Shown: positions 1-10,330 of the stretch, in pieces
Numbering within the stretch: the stretch's first letter is position 1
Layout: every line of letters starts with the position of its first letter
Assembly (NCBI GenBank): GCA_034769895.1
Contig: CM068372.1
Span: forward strand, 386,600,282-386,664,281
Direction: 5' to 3'
Source: Magicicada septendecula
Taxonomy: Eukaryota; Arthropoda; Insecta; Hemiptera; Cicadidae
DNA: 64,000 nucleotides
Translations under genes and position numbers: made by a program
Notes under the pieces: generated by a model
The model's database searches: none
Told to the model about the DNA's origin: nothing
The model's input: only the letters and a program-made list of their open reading frames with translations

Positions 1-1
1 T

Positions 2-681
2 AATAGACAAACTGAAAATATAAATATAAATGAAAATACATTTTTCACGTCATATGATATCACTAACATGTACACCAACACCCCAGTAGATGAAACAATA
101 TACATAATAATAAACAAACATAAAGAACAAAATGAAGACACACAATATATAACTGAAATAAAAAATAGCATCCAACTGATACTAAAACAAAATTACTTTG
201 AATTCAATAGCAAAATTTATCAACAACAAGAAGGTTTAGGAATAGGATCTCAATTATCTAGTATAATAGCAGAAATATTCTTACAACACATAAACACCAA
301 AATACAAAATATCATAAATTCATTTAACCCAAATGGCATATGAGTAAGATATGTGGATGATTGCTATATGTATCAAATAACAAAAACACAAATGCAGATA
401 ACATATTAAAACAAGTCAATAACATACATCCAAAAATACAATTCTCAGAAGAAAAAGAAAAACCTAACAAAATTAACTATTTAGACATAACCATCACAAG
501 AAACAACAACCACATACAATATGCAATATACAGAAAACCAACTTCTATTAACATCATTATACCTAACCATTTTGACCACCCACCACAACATAAAATGGCA
601 GCATTCTATTCACTTTTTAACAGAATGTACAAAATACCCCTAAACAAACAAGAAACAGACAAAGAAAGAAATATAATATAG
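2..681 (+). pseudogene. Penelope-type reverse transcriptase fragment
   Basis: Two overlapping open pieces encode the RT core. The first is open from the window edge to 343 and reads SYDITNMYTNTP followed by GLGIGSQLSS, the fingers and motif-B-like blocks of Penelope RTs. VRYVDDCY follows at about 346-370; its YVDD is the catalytic palm motif. The second piece (361-681) carries NYLDITITR, YRKPTSIN and a downstream HPP..HK segment, matching the usual LpFLDv / YRKPTsTn region. The N-terminal third of the protein is missing because the window begins inside it. Known role of the family: copying element RNA into DNA at a nicked target. This copy is broken. Confidence 0.85.
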
Positions 682-964
682 GTACCAAATTGCTTATGAA
701 AATGGATGCAGTAAAAATACGGTAAACAAAATAGAAAATAAAATCAAATATAAAATAAAAACTGAACAACTAAGAATTAATAAAAGTAAACAACACGTAA
801 ATAATAACAACAATAAAAAATGGGCCATATTCACATACATAAATAATATAATAAAATGACAAAGCTAACAAAACTATTTAAAAACACAGACATTAAAATA
901 GCATACAAAACTAATAAAAATAATTTAAAAAACTAAATAACCCACACAGCAAAGATAATACAAC

Positions 965-1475
965 AACCAATGGTATATAAAAAATTGAATGCAAATAAAT
1001 TTTACACAGGACAACAAAAAAACAGCTGAAAAAACGTTATTTTGAACACCTACACGCATACAAAAAAAAAACAGAAATATGTAAATCTAATTTGGCTACA
1101 TATACAATAAACACTGGACACGAATTCCCAGACATTACCAACATGACACTAATAAAACACATACCACACAAAGGCACCATAATGAACATTTGGGAAAATT
1201 TCCAAATTTACAAACATAAAACACAAAACAAACTAATACCTCAACAAATACAAATCAATACAAAACACGACACAATTTTCAAGGCACTCAATATAGAAAA
1301 TACACAAAATACTAATTTATACATCACAATCACACAAAATAATACCAATTTAAAGCACCAGAGGCCAACAGTAAACCACAGAAACAGACAACCAACACAC
1401 AAGTACCTCACAAGGTTCAAAATCAGGAAGGCTGAAGATGGGAACACAAGGCTTCCCGAAACATGTTCCAAATAA
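965..1475 (+). pseudogene. GIY-YIG endonuclease remnant and C-terminal tail of Penelope-like ORF
   Basis: Translation around 970-1090 gives a GI-KIEC block and then KKRYFEHLHAYKK, the N- and C-halves of a Penelope GIY-YIG domain. The segment from 1092 continues with INTGHEFPDI, IPHKGTIMNIWENFQIYKHK and a lysine/asparagine-rich end, the usual tail after the nuclease. In active relatives this domain nicks target DNA to prime reverse transcription. Breaks separate it from the RT part, so no intact protein remains. An opposite-strand open frame over 1241-1742 is a compositional shadow. Confidence 0.75.
1432..1462 (+). other. Hammerhead-like core at Penelope 3' end
   Basis: CTGAAGA (1432-1438), a T, a five-base-pair hairpin (GGGAA at 1440-1444 with TTCCC at 1453-1457, 8-nt loop), then GAAAC (1458-1462). 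This is the layout of the conserved core strands plus stem II of a hammerhead ribozyme, except for one extra T before the stem. Penelope-like elements are known to carry hammerhead motifs in their terminal repeats. I could not find stems I and III or a clear cleavage site, so self-cleavage is unproven. Confidence 0.45.
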
Positions 1476-1508
1476 GGAGTAAACATCTTGAGGTAAAGTC
1501 TTTACAAA

Positions 1509-1606
1509 TATTAAATTTATTATTATTATTATTGTTGATACTAATAATATGTGTATAATATAATATATTATGTGTAACAATATATTATTAATATCATTAT
1601 TATTAT
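1509..1606. repeat. TTA/ATA-rich low-complexity tract
   Basis: Imperfect (TTA)n followed by ATA/TAT-rich sequence, directly after the Penelope 3' end and before a LINE fragment. No gene. Confidence 0.8.
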
Positions 1607-1830
1607 TATGTGTGGAACGATTTGGAAAACGTTGAGAAATAAATGTAGAAAAGAAACCCAAGTAAAATTTTATAAAACAATGGCAACACTTGAACTTTCT
1701 GAAACTTGGGTCATAAAGAAAAAATATGAACAGAAGATACAAACAGCAGAAATAAAATTTCTGAGATTATTTAAAAGGTGTAATAGACGAGATCATATAA
1801 GAGGTGAAGACATACGAAGTGATTTAAAGA
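1596..1830 (+). pseudogene. LINE C-terminal fragment (family A)
   Basis: The frame from 1608 reads CGTIWKTLRNKCRKETQVKF and YKTMA, then FLRLFKRCNRRDHIRGEDIR. This matches the region after the RT palm in a widespread insect LINE lineage (consensus NKLHKFxxxCGTIxRTLKxKTRKxTxLKFYKxMA ... FLRxxxGxxxxDxxRNxxIRxEL). Nothing upstream of this block is present, as in 5'-truncated LINE copies. An (AAG)n array replaces the sequence after the RSDL segment. Confidence 0.75.
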
Positions 1831-1878
1831 AGAAGAAGAAGAAGAAGAAGAAGAAGAAGAAGAAGAAGAAGAAGAAGA
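1826..1878. repeat. (AAG)n microsatellite
   Basis: About 17 AAG units adjoining the LINE fragment; they account for the poly-lysine end of its open frame. Confidence 0.95.
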
Positions 1879-1879
1879 T

Positions 1880-2935
1880 TCCTAATTGTTAAAATCTAAA
1901 CAAGAGAACGGGGCGTAATGCCATACATTGGGTTTCCAATACTGCCAGTTTGTCAGAGTTACGCGTAGGTGTATGTAAATTCAATTTGCGTGTCTACCAA
2001 AGCTAATCGCAAGGAGAGATTATTGTTTTGTGTGTTCGTTTTTGTTTATTTTTGTTAGTTTTTCAATATTGTTTTATTTTTCCCTTATATTGTAAATACT
2101 GATAAAATTATTAATATCCTGTGTTACTCCTAATGTATTTTTAATTTGTTTGCTCATGACTAGCTTTCCCAAATTGTTCACCTTTATAACGGAAAAATGT
2201 GCGCCAAGCGGACAGACAAAACGCTCAAACACTTACCGACCACCGACACTTTATTTCGGCTAATTTTAGGAAAGGAAATAATTATAAATTCACAGTAGAG
2301 AAAAAAAGCGTTTTCTATTTGGCCGGTATCCAACAAACCCAAGGGACAGTCATTTGTTTAAGGCACGTCGGTACACGGAAAGCTAACGTATTCAGCAATT
2401 TATTTTGTAATATGTTCTGCTGAGATATTTTGGAAAACGTTCAACTCTGTAAATAATTTACATTCTAAAATAAAACACTCGTTACCTAGGGTAAAACTTC
2501 GCTTTTTCCATATAATGTGAATTTTTGCAAAATGAAAATAAAGAAATGGTTAATGTAGTTCGAGGTGGCCCCGTTTTCATGACGAAATTACAGTTGCTGT
2601 GCTATCGGTTCGGCTCAAGTTCGAGTCTACCCAACTAAATCATCTGCCCCAGTGGAAACAGGCGGAGCTCAGTCACTGACAACGCGACATCTCTATTTGA
2701 ACACTCACTCAACATAACACCACGACATCTTACCATGCAGTTTGTCACAGGCGATGATATCGTCTGAGTGTGTATGTTGACAAATATTCTTATGCTGATA
2801 ATGCAGTGGTGAGTGAGGACCGAAATCAGTTCTGCTCCAAAATTTTGAGTAGGATAGTCCTTTTCCAAAGAGTCCATGGGTTCTTTTCATGGACGTAACC
2901 ACTTGTTTAGCCTATTGCAGAGTCTTGTATTATAT
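1880..2935. other. No gene recognised; contains one dispersed repeat
   Basis: No coding signal that I trust. Positions 2208-2311 recur at 14,361-14,474 (shared core CACTTTATTTC.GCTAATTTT, then AGGAAAGGAAATAATT), so part of this stretch belongs to an unnamed dispersed repeat. A tRNA-B-box-like GTTCGAGTC at about 2,619 has no A box in place. Confidence 0.5.
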
Positions 2936-3322
2936 TGTTACGCATTACGGAACATTCTCGTACAGTCGATAGTGTCGTTCTACAATCTTCTCAACTAGCC
3001 CAGCCGGTGCGCGATTCTACAACGGCGGCACTGAAGTATCCTACAGAATTTTCGAGTGCTTGTTAATGACGCATATTATGAAACCCTCCAGACTATAAAT
3101 AGCCAACACCTGCCGCTTTAAGTTTAGTTTACGTCGGGCGATTACACAGTGCTTTAAAGTGGTTATTACTGGAAAGTGATTTTTGTGCGGGACTCTATTA
3201 CTTGACATTATTATCGCGTGAGTGCAAACTTTCATTATTGTACAAGTATAATCTTGTTCAATAACTTGTTGATTTCAAACTGTTCATTGTGATTAATTAA
3301 AACTGATGATTAGTGACTTAAT
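2936..3322 (+). mobile_element. LTR fragment, gypsy-like family 1
   Basis: Begins TGTTACGCATTACGGAAC and runs through a TATA-like ACTATAAATAG (about 3,094) and AGTTTAGTTTACGTCGGGCG, which also occurs in the copy at 31.9-32.5 kb. The 3' end present in the other copies is lost after about 3,322. It is an old, truncated LTR with no internal region attached. Confidence 0.7.
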
Positions 3323-3394
3323 CAAGGCGCGCAGCCTAGAACGTATGTAGCGAGTTCGCTTCAAGTCACGTCGGCCTCAAGAGGACGCCAGAGT

Positions 3395-3575
3395 CATCAT
3401 CATCTTCTTAACTGCTTTAGGCTTTCCTATTCCACAGTTTACCTTCTCTTAGGTCTAATAACCTTTCTTCTGCCTCTAGGGTTGTAATCTTTCGCCATCT
3501 TCGGTATTCTTTCTTTCGTTCTATTGATGTGTTGGATCCATTTGTCTGTCCTGGTTTCCGAGGCTACTGTTGGAA
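3395..3575 (-). mobile_element. LINE 3' end (family A), minus strand
   Basis: On the minus strand the fragment encodes the WI.HI.R region and ends at a CCTAAAGCAGTTAAGAAGAT tail followed by (GAT)n. The same 3' end occurs at 25,505-25,830, so the two are independent insertions of one family. Only the last ~170 bp are present. Confidence 0.7.
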
Positions 3576-4259
3576 TTGTGATTAGTTGATTGAGACCACC
3601 GTATAGGCAACCGACCCTATGCCGGCTAGGTTTTGTCGACCTTTTCTGGTCTAGATCCGTCGTGTTCTGTTATAGGACCACCTCGAAAAGGGTGTGGCTC
3701 TTCACCACGCGCGGCGTTCTTGATTATGTAGATGCTCTGGTCCAAACGGTCTATATTCCGCATATCCTACTCATGAATATGGAAACATTCTAAGGTCCCT
3801 CCTAAGGTCCATCCTAAGGCCGCCAGAGTTAATACGCAAATTCCTTCGCCCTGCCTTCGGATCGTCTCCTTCAGCAGACTAGGCGGTGCGTGTGTACCAG
3901 CCCGGCCGGCCTTGAGGCGGTTCAATCGTACAGGTTAATCCTTGGCAAATGTGTACTTTTCCTGATTCATATTATTGACTACCTATTCCCAGCTTTTAAT
4001 CCGTGTTTTTTTTTCTTGTTAATTCGTGGCTTCCCGTGCAAAATAATTATTGGAAGAATTTATTAATTTGTATACAGTTTCTTTTAGCTTGTGGCAAGCT
4101 AAAGGCAAGGATTGCCATGATCGGTCACAAAGAAAAGCTGCTTTTGGATTATTGATAGCAAAATTAAAAGACGAAGCCTAAAATTTAACATATAATTAAA
4201 ATAATTTAATGTCTGAAACTACAAATTTTCTGTTTTGTTTCTTATTTATAATTAGATTT
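3576..4259. other. No gene recognised; GC-richer stretch
   Basis: Positions 3,580-3,930 are richer in G+C and CpG than the surroundings and contain short AAGGTCC/AAGGCC repeats near 3,792-3,822. The 67-codon open frame at 3590-3793 shows no recognisable motif. The rest is AT-rich with nothing I can name. Confidence 0.5.
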
Positions 4260-4580
4260 TTAGTGCTGCTTTCGGCAATCGATCCTCTTCATACTTTCCA
4301 GATGATCCCACCATTGTCTTCTGTAAATTGAAATAATTTCATTTACTTCGAGTTCTGCTCTGATTACCCCGTTCCTTATTCTATCTTGCAATTTGTAATT
4401 TAAAGTATTTCGAAGAAACTGGATTTCGGCACTCTGAATTTTGCCGCATTCTTTTTTGTCATGACTCACGCCTCGATCGCATAAATCAATGGGGGTATTG
4501 CAATTGTCTTATAAAATTTAATCCTTATGCTGTGTCTTTCCAGCTTTTATACAAAGTCATTGGTAGAACAGACGAAGTCG
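4260..4580 (-). pseudogene. LINE C-terminal fragment (family A), minus strand
   Basis: The minus strand reads a KFYKT.A-like block (about 4,500-4,580), then IQSAEIQFLRNTLNYKLQDR, IRNGVIRAELEV, IISIYRRQWWDHLESM. These are the family-A hallmarks AE..FLR, RN..IR.EL and Y..QW..HL.R. At least one frame interruption separates the first block from the rest. 5'-truncated copy. Confidence 0.75.
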
Positions 4581-4587
4581 TCCGAGG

Positions 4588-4640
4588 ATGAGATGGGTGC
4601 CGGAACATATGAGATGGGTGCCGGAACAGATGAGATGGGT
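4588..4640. repeat. 21-bp minisatellite, 2.5 copies
   Basis: ATGAGATGGGTGCCGGAACA is repeated exactly with one spacer base, then a partial third copy. Confidence 0.9.
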
Positions 4641-5804
4641 TTGTAGATAGCCTATAACCTAATCCTTGAAGAGGAGAAGAAGAAGGAATAGATTTTTATA
4701 AATTCACTTATTATCAAATGATTTGCCTTCGAGGCGACCAAATTGAGGTGGTTTGAAATCAATATTGAACCGCGGTTTGGTCCAACATTGGCGCACACAA
4801 CTTGGTCCAGTTATAATAACATTATGAGTATTTCGGGAAGTATTAATAAACCTCCGATAGTATCAATGTCTCTGGTATTCAATTATTTAATTTGCTGTTT
4901 CAAGATCGCCACCCAAACAATCGACGTAACAATATAATGAATACTTATGTGGAGCGTGAGTATACACTCAAACTGAAATAAGTGTTGAAGTTGCTAAGAT
5001 AAATAACAAATGTGTAAAAGTTGAAAGGGAAACACAGAGTGCAATAGAGTGTATAGAGAAGAGAAGAATGAGTTGAATTTAAGAGAACTGTGAGCGTGCG
5101 AGTTGTTATTGTGGTATATAGAGACTATTGTTGTCGCGTGCTATGAGAGTTTCGTTTAGACATTGCTCCTGTATTGTAGTGTACTTTCTTCATGAAACGT
5201 TCATCACACACACACACACATACAAAATGAGTAAATCTTATTTTCTCTAAATAGTTTTCACCTGCACTAAATAAAATACTCAGTTTTCACAGAAACGTCA
5301 TTATAATTTGCTAACTTTATGTATGTATAAATTGTTGTCGTGATCTTTGTTGTGTGCAATTTTATTACGTCCTTATCATTGTTACACGTCAGTGACGTTT
5401 TAGTAAAGTTAGTGGGTGGATTAAATTAGAAATGAAGCAATTGCGTACTTCAGTAAACAGTGAATAATATTTTAAGACAGATTTCAACTTATTTCGGGAA
5501 TTAGTTTGAATACTGTAGGGAAACGTACTTTTAATTATAACGGTTACAGCTTATATAAGCATTCTACAATTATTACTGACAGTGATACCCCTTTCTTGAA
5601 GGCAATTTTGCCCACTCGGGGTGTCAGGCAAGGTCCAAGTTTGATAAAAAAGTGATCTGCTAAATAATTTATTGGGATTGCTGTTTTATATGACAGGGAA
5701 AGTGGAGAATAAAAAAAATAGAAGAAATAAACACGTAGAGAGCTTCAAAATATGGTTAGGATAGACGATTCGTTAATCTTGTTATTAGAATTAGTAGTCT
5801 CTGT
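4641..5804. other. No gene recognised
   Basis: AT-rich. A short + strand stretch at about 5,600-5,640 translates to TRGVRQGPSL, like the GVRQG.PLSP motif of LINE RTs, but nothing conserved flanks it. A short (CA)n lies at about 5,205. Confidence 0.45.
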
Positions 5805-6287
5805 AATTCCAACTTTGTCGTGTTTACTTGCTGAACTGCTACTTGTCATGTTCCGGACGAGGCCTTTCAGTGTTTCTACCATTTTCAAGTCCTAAACCAC
5901 GACAGAATCCACGAACAGTAATATATTAATGAATATACAAATAGAATTTAATAATGAACAAATATTTTATATTTTGCAAGGGTGAGATATGTGAATTCCG
6001 TCAGAATGTTAGGTAAGTAGACAAAGCTGGGTGTGGCTTAATAAGGTAATAGAGGGAGAAACAAAGCTCCGTAGTAAGTAGCAGGGGCGTGGCGTAACGG
6101 AGCTGATCCAACAGGGTAGTGACAAGTAGACTTGTTTACGAATTGACCTGCCGTGAAGGCTGATATATGGCTTCCATTGTGCTATTTTTTCGTGGGTTAG
6201 AACTTGAAAATGGTGGAAACACTGAAAGGCCTCATCCGGAATATGACAAGTAGCAGTTCAGCAAGTTAACACGGCAAAGTGAGAATA
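5805..6287. mobile_element. Foldback Penelope-like repeat, copy 1
   Basis: The left arm (about 5,805-5,896) and right arm (6,197-6,287) are inverted copies of one ~90 bp sequence, with about 300 bp between them. Each arm runs from CAACTTTGTCGTGTTTACTTG at the outside to TTTCAAGTCCTAA at the inside. The right arm contains CTTGAAAATGGTGGAAACAC then TGAAA, a decayed form of the CTGAAGA-hairpin-GAAA core seen at 57.9 kb. Related repeats lie at 35.8-36.0, 44.0-44.2 and 57.8-58.0 kb. No protein is encoded. Confidence 0.65.
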
Positions 6288-6387
6288 GAAGAGAAAAGGG
6301 AACTGCAGAAATCAATAAGAAATAGGAAAACATATCGGTTGTAATATGTATTGCGTAGAAACTGTCTGCAGCTAAGGATCATAGAGG

Positions 6388-6552
6388 AAGAGGTGAAAGG
6401 TAAGTGAGGACGGGGAACAGAAAGGTAGAAATGCTTGATGGCATCGTATAAACGCAAAGATCTGCTGATAGATGAAGACAGATGGAAAAACACTGAAGAA
6501 TTTAGAACGTTCAGTTGAATGATGTCGTATGGCAGATTTATTTAAGAAGAAG
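6388..6552 (+). mobile_element. Possible LINE 3' tail fragment
   Basis: The + strand gives a KVEMLDGI-like block followed by EDRW, similar to the RRKMLDxI...DRxxWR tail of some insect LINEs. It is short and degraded, so the assignment is weak. A very similar block lies at 7,150-7,310. Confidence 0.4.
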
Positions 6553-6556
6553 CTTA

Positions 6557-7110
6557 TCCCCCCCCCCCCCAAAGTACTGGAGAGGATGAGTAATGCCTTA
6601 TGATCTCATTCCTTGATGAAGGAAAGTATCCAGCTGCACCTCCAAGTGGTGGGGGATGGGCAACACCACAGGTGGCTAACGCGGATCTGGAGGCCGAGGG
6701 ACAGCCGATATAAGCTTTTCCTCCTCTACTTGTCATTTTCAAGTAGAGGTTAGGGCGCCCTCTTGCCCTTGGGGTAAGAAATTACCTCTAAAGACGGATG
6801 ACCTTCTACTGGTCAACGACGTAGGATGTAGGAGGCAAAGAGAAACCACCACATTAAAGATCCTTATGGATATTTAAACAGGGAAAACTGGTCTCTTTAG
6901 TCTGGTAAGACAGCCAGTTTATGGGAGAACACACAGACAGAAAATCAGGCTCGACGTTAAGCCTGAAGGTGGCAGCCCCGCCATACGTCTTACCCTGCGA
7001 TATGCTAGTAAGATATACAGAGGACATAATCATTTCTAAAATTGCCACAAATAAGGATTACCCGGACAAACCTTGGTTTACTCCTTAAAGATGATGATGA
7101 TGAATAAGAT
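6557..7110 (+). mobile_element. Probable LINE 3' region ending in (GAT)n
   Basis: After a poly-C run at 6,558-6,570 comes about 530 bp of even-composition, CpG-containing sequence quite unlike its flanks. It ends TTTACTCCTTAAAGATGATG in a short (GAT)n. A trinucleotide tail of this kind is a usual LINE 3' terminus in this window. No protein motif is readable, so the family is not named. Confidence 0.4.
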
Positions 7111-7149
7111 TATCGTTAGACGAACTGAACGATGAACGTGACTCATGGT

Positions 7150-7310
7150 GAGACGTTCTGAAGTTCATAACGGGAGAGATGCAAAGAAAGAGAGGACGGG
7201 CAAAAAGGAAAGTTGAAATGCTTGATTACATCATAAACGGAAGGAGCTACAGAGAGACGAAGACAGTTTCACAGGACTGACAAAACTGGAGAACATCGCG
7301 TTAAAACCGG
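7150..7310 (+). mobile_element. Possible LINE 3' tail fragment
   Basis: The + strand translates KRKVEMLDYIINGRSYRETK and then a QNWR-like end, resembling the GRxRRxxLDxxxxGxSYxxxK...WR tail of a LINE. It shares wording with 6,388-6,552, so the two may derive from the same family on either side of the 6,557-7,110 insertion. Confidence 0.45.
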
Positions 7311-7807
7311 TCGTAAGACGATTTCGTTAAACAAGGAGAAACGTAATTGTGTTTCTAGATGTTGTGAATCACTTCAACGCCGACGGAAAATCATAATTTG
7401 AAAAAAACGAGTTGTCTACGATATGAGCTAATTTGTGCGCCTGAAAATAGACGACTATAATGCTGAATTCTGAAACGATAATTATGGCTTCGGCAAAAGA
7501 TCATAATGACGAACGACTTTATTGAATAGAAGTTTAGTAAACAATAGCCTGTTAGAGGTAAAGTTTGTCGCTTTTGCTTGCCTTCTGAGACAAAAGGTGC
7601 CTTACTAAGACCTCGAGTGCTTTTGTTTAAGCACGAAGCATTTCCAAAACTGTACTAATGACAAGGCAATAAAGACTGTTACTGGTACAGTTAGGAATTA
7701 ATGAAATGGCTAGAAATATGTTGTTTTATTTTCTTCATTGCGCAAACAAAAATACACAATACTATATTAGTAGCTGTAACACTACTAAATTATTCTTATT
7801 CCATATA

Positions 7808-8748
7808 CGAGGGTCAGTTGAAAAGTTCGCGAAGCGACATCTATCTGTTGCTTAGCGGTAAAACTAAAACTTTTCGTGAGCTGCAAGATTTGTATTTTAT
7901 CTGAACTCCTGTCAATTTCCAAATTTATCTATTAACTCATTTATTGTTCATAAGCTGCTTAAAATTGACGTGTCATGCGTGTTTTGAAAAACGGACAAAA
8001 TTAAACATCGTGATGTGATTCTTTGTTAAAAATTGTTTAGCGGAAACAGAAATTCAGTAGGAAATTGTAAATGCGTCAGAAGACGGTGAGACTTCAAAAC
8101 CAACGGATTGTAAATAGGCACTTGAGTTTAAACGTGGTCGTACGAGCAATGTAGTTTATCCCCTCCCCCCTGGCCATGGATGCCCCAAAAATGCAGCAAC
8201 TCCAGATGGGGCAGCCATCTTGCACAACGTTTTTTCACACCAAGTGCTTGAGTTAAAGTATGATGCACACTCTCATATGAGATGCCTATGATTTCAGCAA
8301 TGTCATCCACTCCGAAATCTGGAGTCTTCCAACACACTATAAAATATTTTCAATAATGTCATTTTTTGTTGCACTTTTTGGACGTCCAAAGCTGGGATCG
8401 TCTTCAGTGCTTGTACGACCACGTTTAAACTCGAGTGTGCCCCACTTACCGTTGTTTCTGAAAGCGCAGCATCTCCTAACACATTCACAATTTTGTTTTG
8501 ATTTTTCATTGGCGCTAAAACGTTTTTAACAGAGAAATCATCAGAACACGATGTTTGATTTTGTGCATTTTAAAAACACGCGTGACAGGAAATTTTCAAA
8601 CAGCTGGTAAAAAGTTAACAAATTGATAAATATATCTGGAAATTAACAGGTGTTCACAAGAAATGTATGTCTTGCAGCACACGAAGATTTTAGTTCTACC
8701 ACTGAGCAATAGGTATCGCTCCGCGAACTTGTCAACCTGACCGTCTGT
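7808..8748. mobile_element. Mariner relic with two opposed 5' ends
   Basis: The outer ends are inverted repeats (CGAGGGTCAGTTGAAAAGTT and its counterpart CAGACGGTCAGGTTGACAAG on the other strand), with TA on the left and TTATA on the right. From the left end to about 8,150 the + strand is a mariner 5' end reaching EFKRGRTS. From the right end to about 8,160 the minus strand is the same mariner 5' end, reaching further. The two halves align for over 300 bp in opposite directions and meet near 8,151-8,165. No mariner 3' half, and hence no DDD catalytic core, is present. Confidence 0.75.
8160..8509 (-). pseudogene. Mariner transposase N-terminal fragment
   Basis: The minus strand encodes MKNQNKIVNVLGDA, then a second block with DFGVDDIAEIIGISYESVHH, TLTQALGVKKRCARW and LPHLE. 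These match the mariner N-terminal DNA-binding half (VxEIAxxxGISxxxVxxIL...LGMxKxxARWVPxLL). The two blocks are in different frames and the catalytic DDD half is absent. The protein would bind its own inverted ends; this copy is dead. Confidence 0.75.
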
Positions 8749-8749
8749 T

Positions 8750-9764
8750 ATAAACGTTAGTAAACATTGTGTCTTTTGTACATAAAACTTTTACACGTCT
8801 GTATCTTAGACGACGTGCCTTTATAAGTAGGTGTATTTTTCTCGGGAGCACATGGGACGTCGTCCTAAAAATGTGGAATAAATAATCATGGGAAAATTTG
8901 TTACTCGAAATTTAATAACCTTGTCAACAAGCAGAAACACTCGTATACAACAATTTACAAATTCACAAACAATTTTCAAGCACAGAACAATTAACAAATA
9001 ACACATTACACTAAACCACTGTTAAATAGCAACTCACATCTATTTACAATTGACAACTATTGATAACATGTCTTATCGCTTCGATTCTATCTATATCGCT
9101 GTATTTATCGGTAGGAACAGATACAATGTTACTAGAGCGAATTTCAAATTGTTGCAGATGGCCGGAGTTTAACTGGACTGTATTCTTTAAGGCGCGGACA
9201 GACCGACAACGTGCGAAAGCGTTGCGTCACCTGGCTGATCACAAAACGCGTGTTATTTTACATGTCAACATATAAGTATCTTTAAACTTTAACGCGATCA
9301 CGTATTTATGTTTAAAGTTGAAAAACAAAAATCCGCAATCACGGATATATTTTTTGGGAACGCAATCTCTGATATTTTGTCGTTTTCGTTTATTAATAGT
9401 TACTGAATCCGCGTCGTCACAATAAAAATTGTTATTATTTATTTGATATAATACATTTAGTATTATATTCTAACTCACATGAGGTAGGCAACCTGTTTGA
9501 GTTATGCGCCATTTGGTTTTCGAAGTGTGTACAAGATCGGATAGATGCGTTAGATGCCTGTAACTACACAAATATTCTCGACACGACCGTCCAGAAAGCG
9601 CCAGATTCATAGGTATAAATATAGGATTTTGTTTGTAGATCTGTAATTTCCTAGTGCGGTAAACACATTTTCTTATTATACTCGAACGCCTTACACGTTA
9701 GCATAACAGTATTTGAGATTGGTGAAAAAAATCGAAAAGAAATGCGAAGAACAAAGGAATAAGT
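8750..9764. other. No gene recognised
   Basis: AT-rich sequence with several short open frames of 60-71 codons, none with a recognisable motif. I see no repeat boundaries or RNA genes. Confidence 0.5.
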
Positions 9765-10190
9765 TGACTAGCAATAGAGATCGACTGTAAAAAAACAAGA
9801 ATTGATTTCTCCAGTATACGTCGCTCTGCTTGACTCGTCTCAAAACTGGTAAACACACAGACAGAATATATGCACGCTTGCAGTTATATTAACCTTGTTT
9901 TCAAGCGTGAGTACTCACTTTGTGCTTGTTTATACATTAAACAGGGCCTTGCTGTACAAATACATACGACTTTGCAGCATATAAGCTGTGCTCGGAGCGC
10001 TTTGTCTTGAGCGTGGTGGGTGCGCGCGCGCAAGTGAGAAAGTGCGCAATTCTATCGAAATAACCAATACAGTATAACAAGTTCACAGAGACGATCGCGA
10101 GTAGTTTAAAACTACGACGGATTCAATCTGAATAAGAATGACGGAGTTTGTCGTCGATATAGCAGCGGTATTACTGTACTGAAAATTCAA
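9765..10190 (+). repeat. 0.4 kb dispersed repeat, copy A
   Basis: It aligns along its length with 16,485-16,890. Shared landmarks are TGAGTACTCA, CCTTGCTGTACAAA, GCGCTTTGTCT.AAGCGTGGT, TATCGAAATAA, TAGTTTAAAACT.CGACGGA and TGTCGTCGA.ATAG. No coding motif is seen; nature unknown. Copy A adjoins a second repeat at 10,187. Confidence 0.75.
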
Positions 10191-10330
10191 TATTCTGTAT
10201 AGCAGAACAATCTGTTACTTTTGAATTTTCTATTGTTATGTGTTCGCCGGAGACTGATCCAAACGATTCCATACATTTCAAGGTTTCATACATTTTACAG
10301 AGTCCTCTTTTTCTTATGCTGCTTTTTTTT
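10187..10330 (+). repeat. Dispersed repeat shared with 19.05 kb
   Basis: CAATATTCTGTAT..CAGAACAATC..., then TTTTCTATTG and CATACATTT...AGAGTC..CTCT, recurs at 19,048-19,215. In both places it is followed by CT-rich sequence, so the pyrimidine tract is probably part of the repeat. Confidence 0.65.

Larger units (their letters stand above)
1..1475 (+). mobile_element. Penelope-like retroelement, 3' part, decayed
   Basis: The element enters from the left edge. Along the + strand it shows a reverse transcriptase block, a remnant of a GIY-YIG endonuclease, the conserved post-endonuclease tail, and a 3' CTGAAGA-hairpin-GAAAC motif. This RT then GIY-YIG order is specific to Penelope-like elements, which are neither LTR elements nor ordinary LINEs. 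Its sequence is strikingly A-rich and CpG-poor. It is inactive, with several breaks in the reading frame. The left end and any terminal repeat lie outside the window. Confidence 0.85.

Noticed and set aside
2600-2640. tRNA- or SINE-like B box (GTTCGAGTC)
   Set aside because: No A box at the right distance and no cloverleaf that I can draw.
3590-3793. 67-codon frame in a GC-richer patch
   Set aside because: No motif or splice context; composition alone is not evidence of coding.
5600-5640. GVRQGPSL-like translation
   Set aside because: Too short, with no flanking RT motifs.
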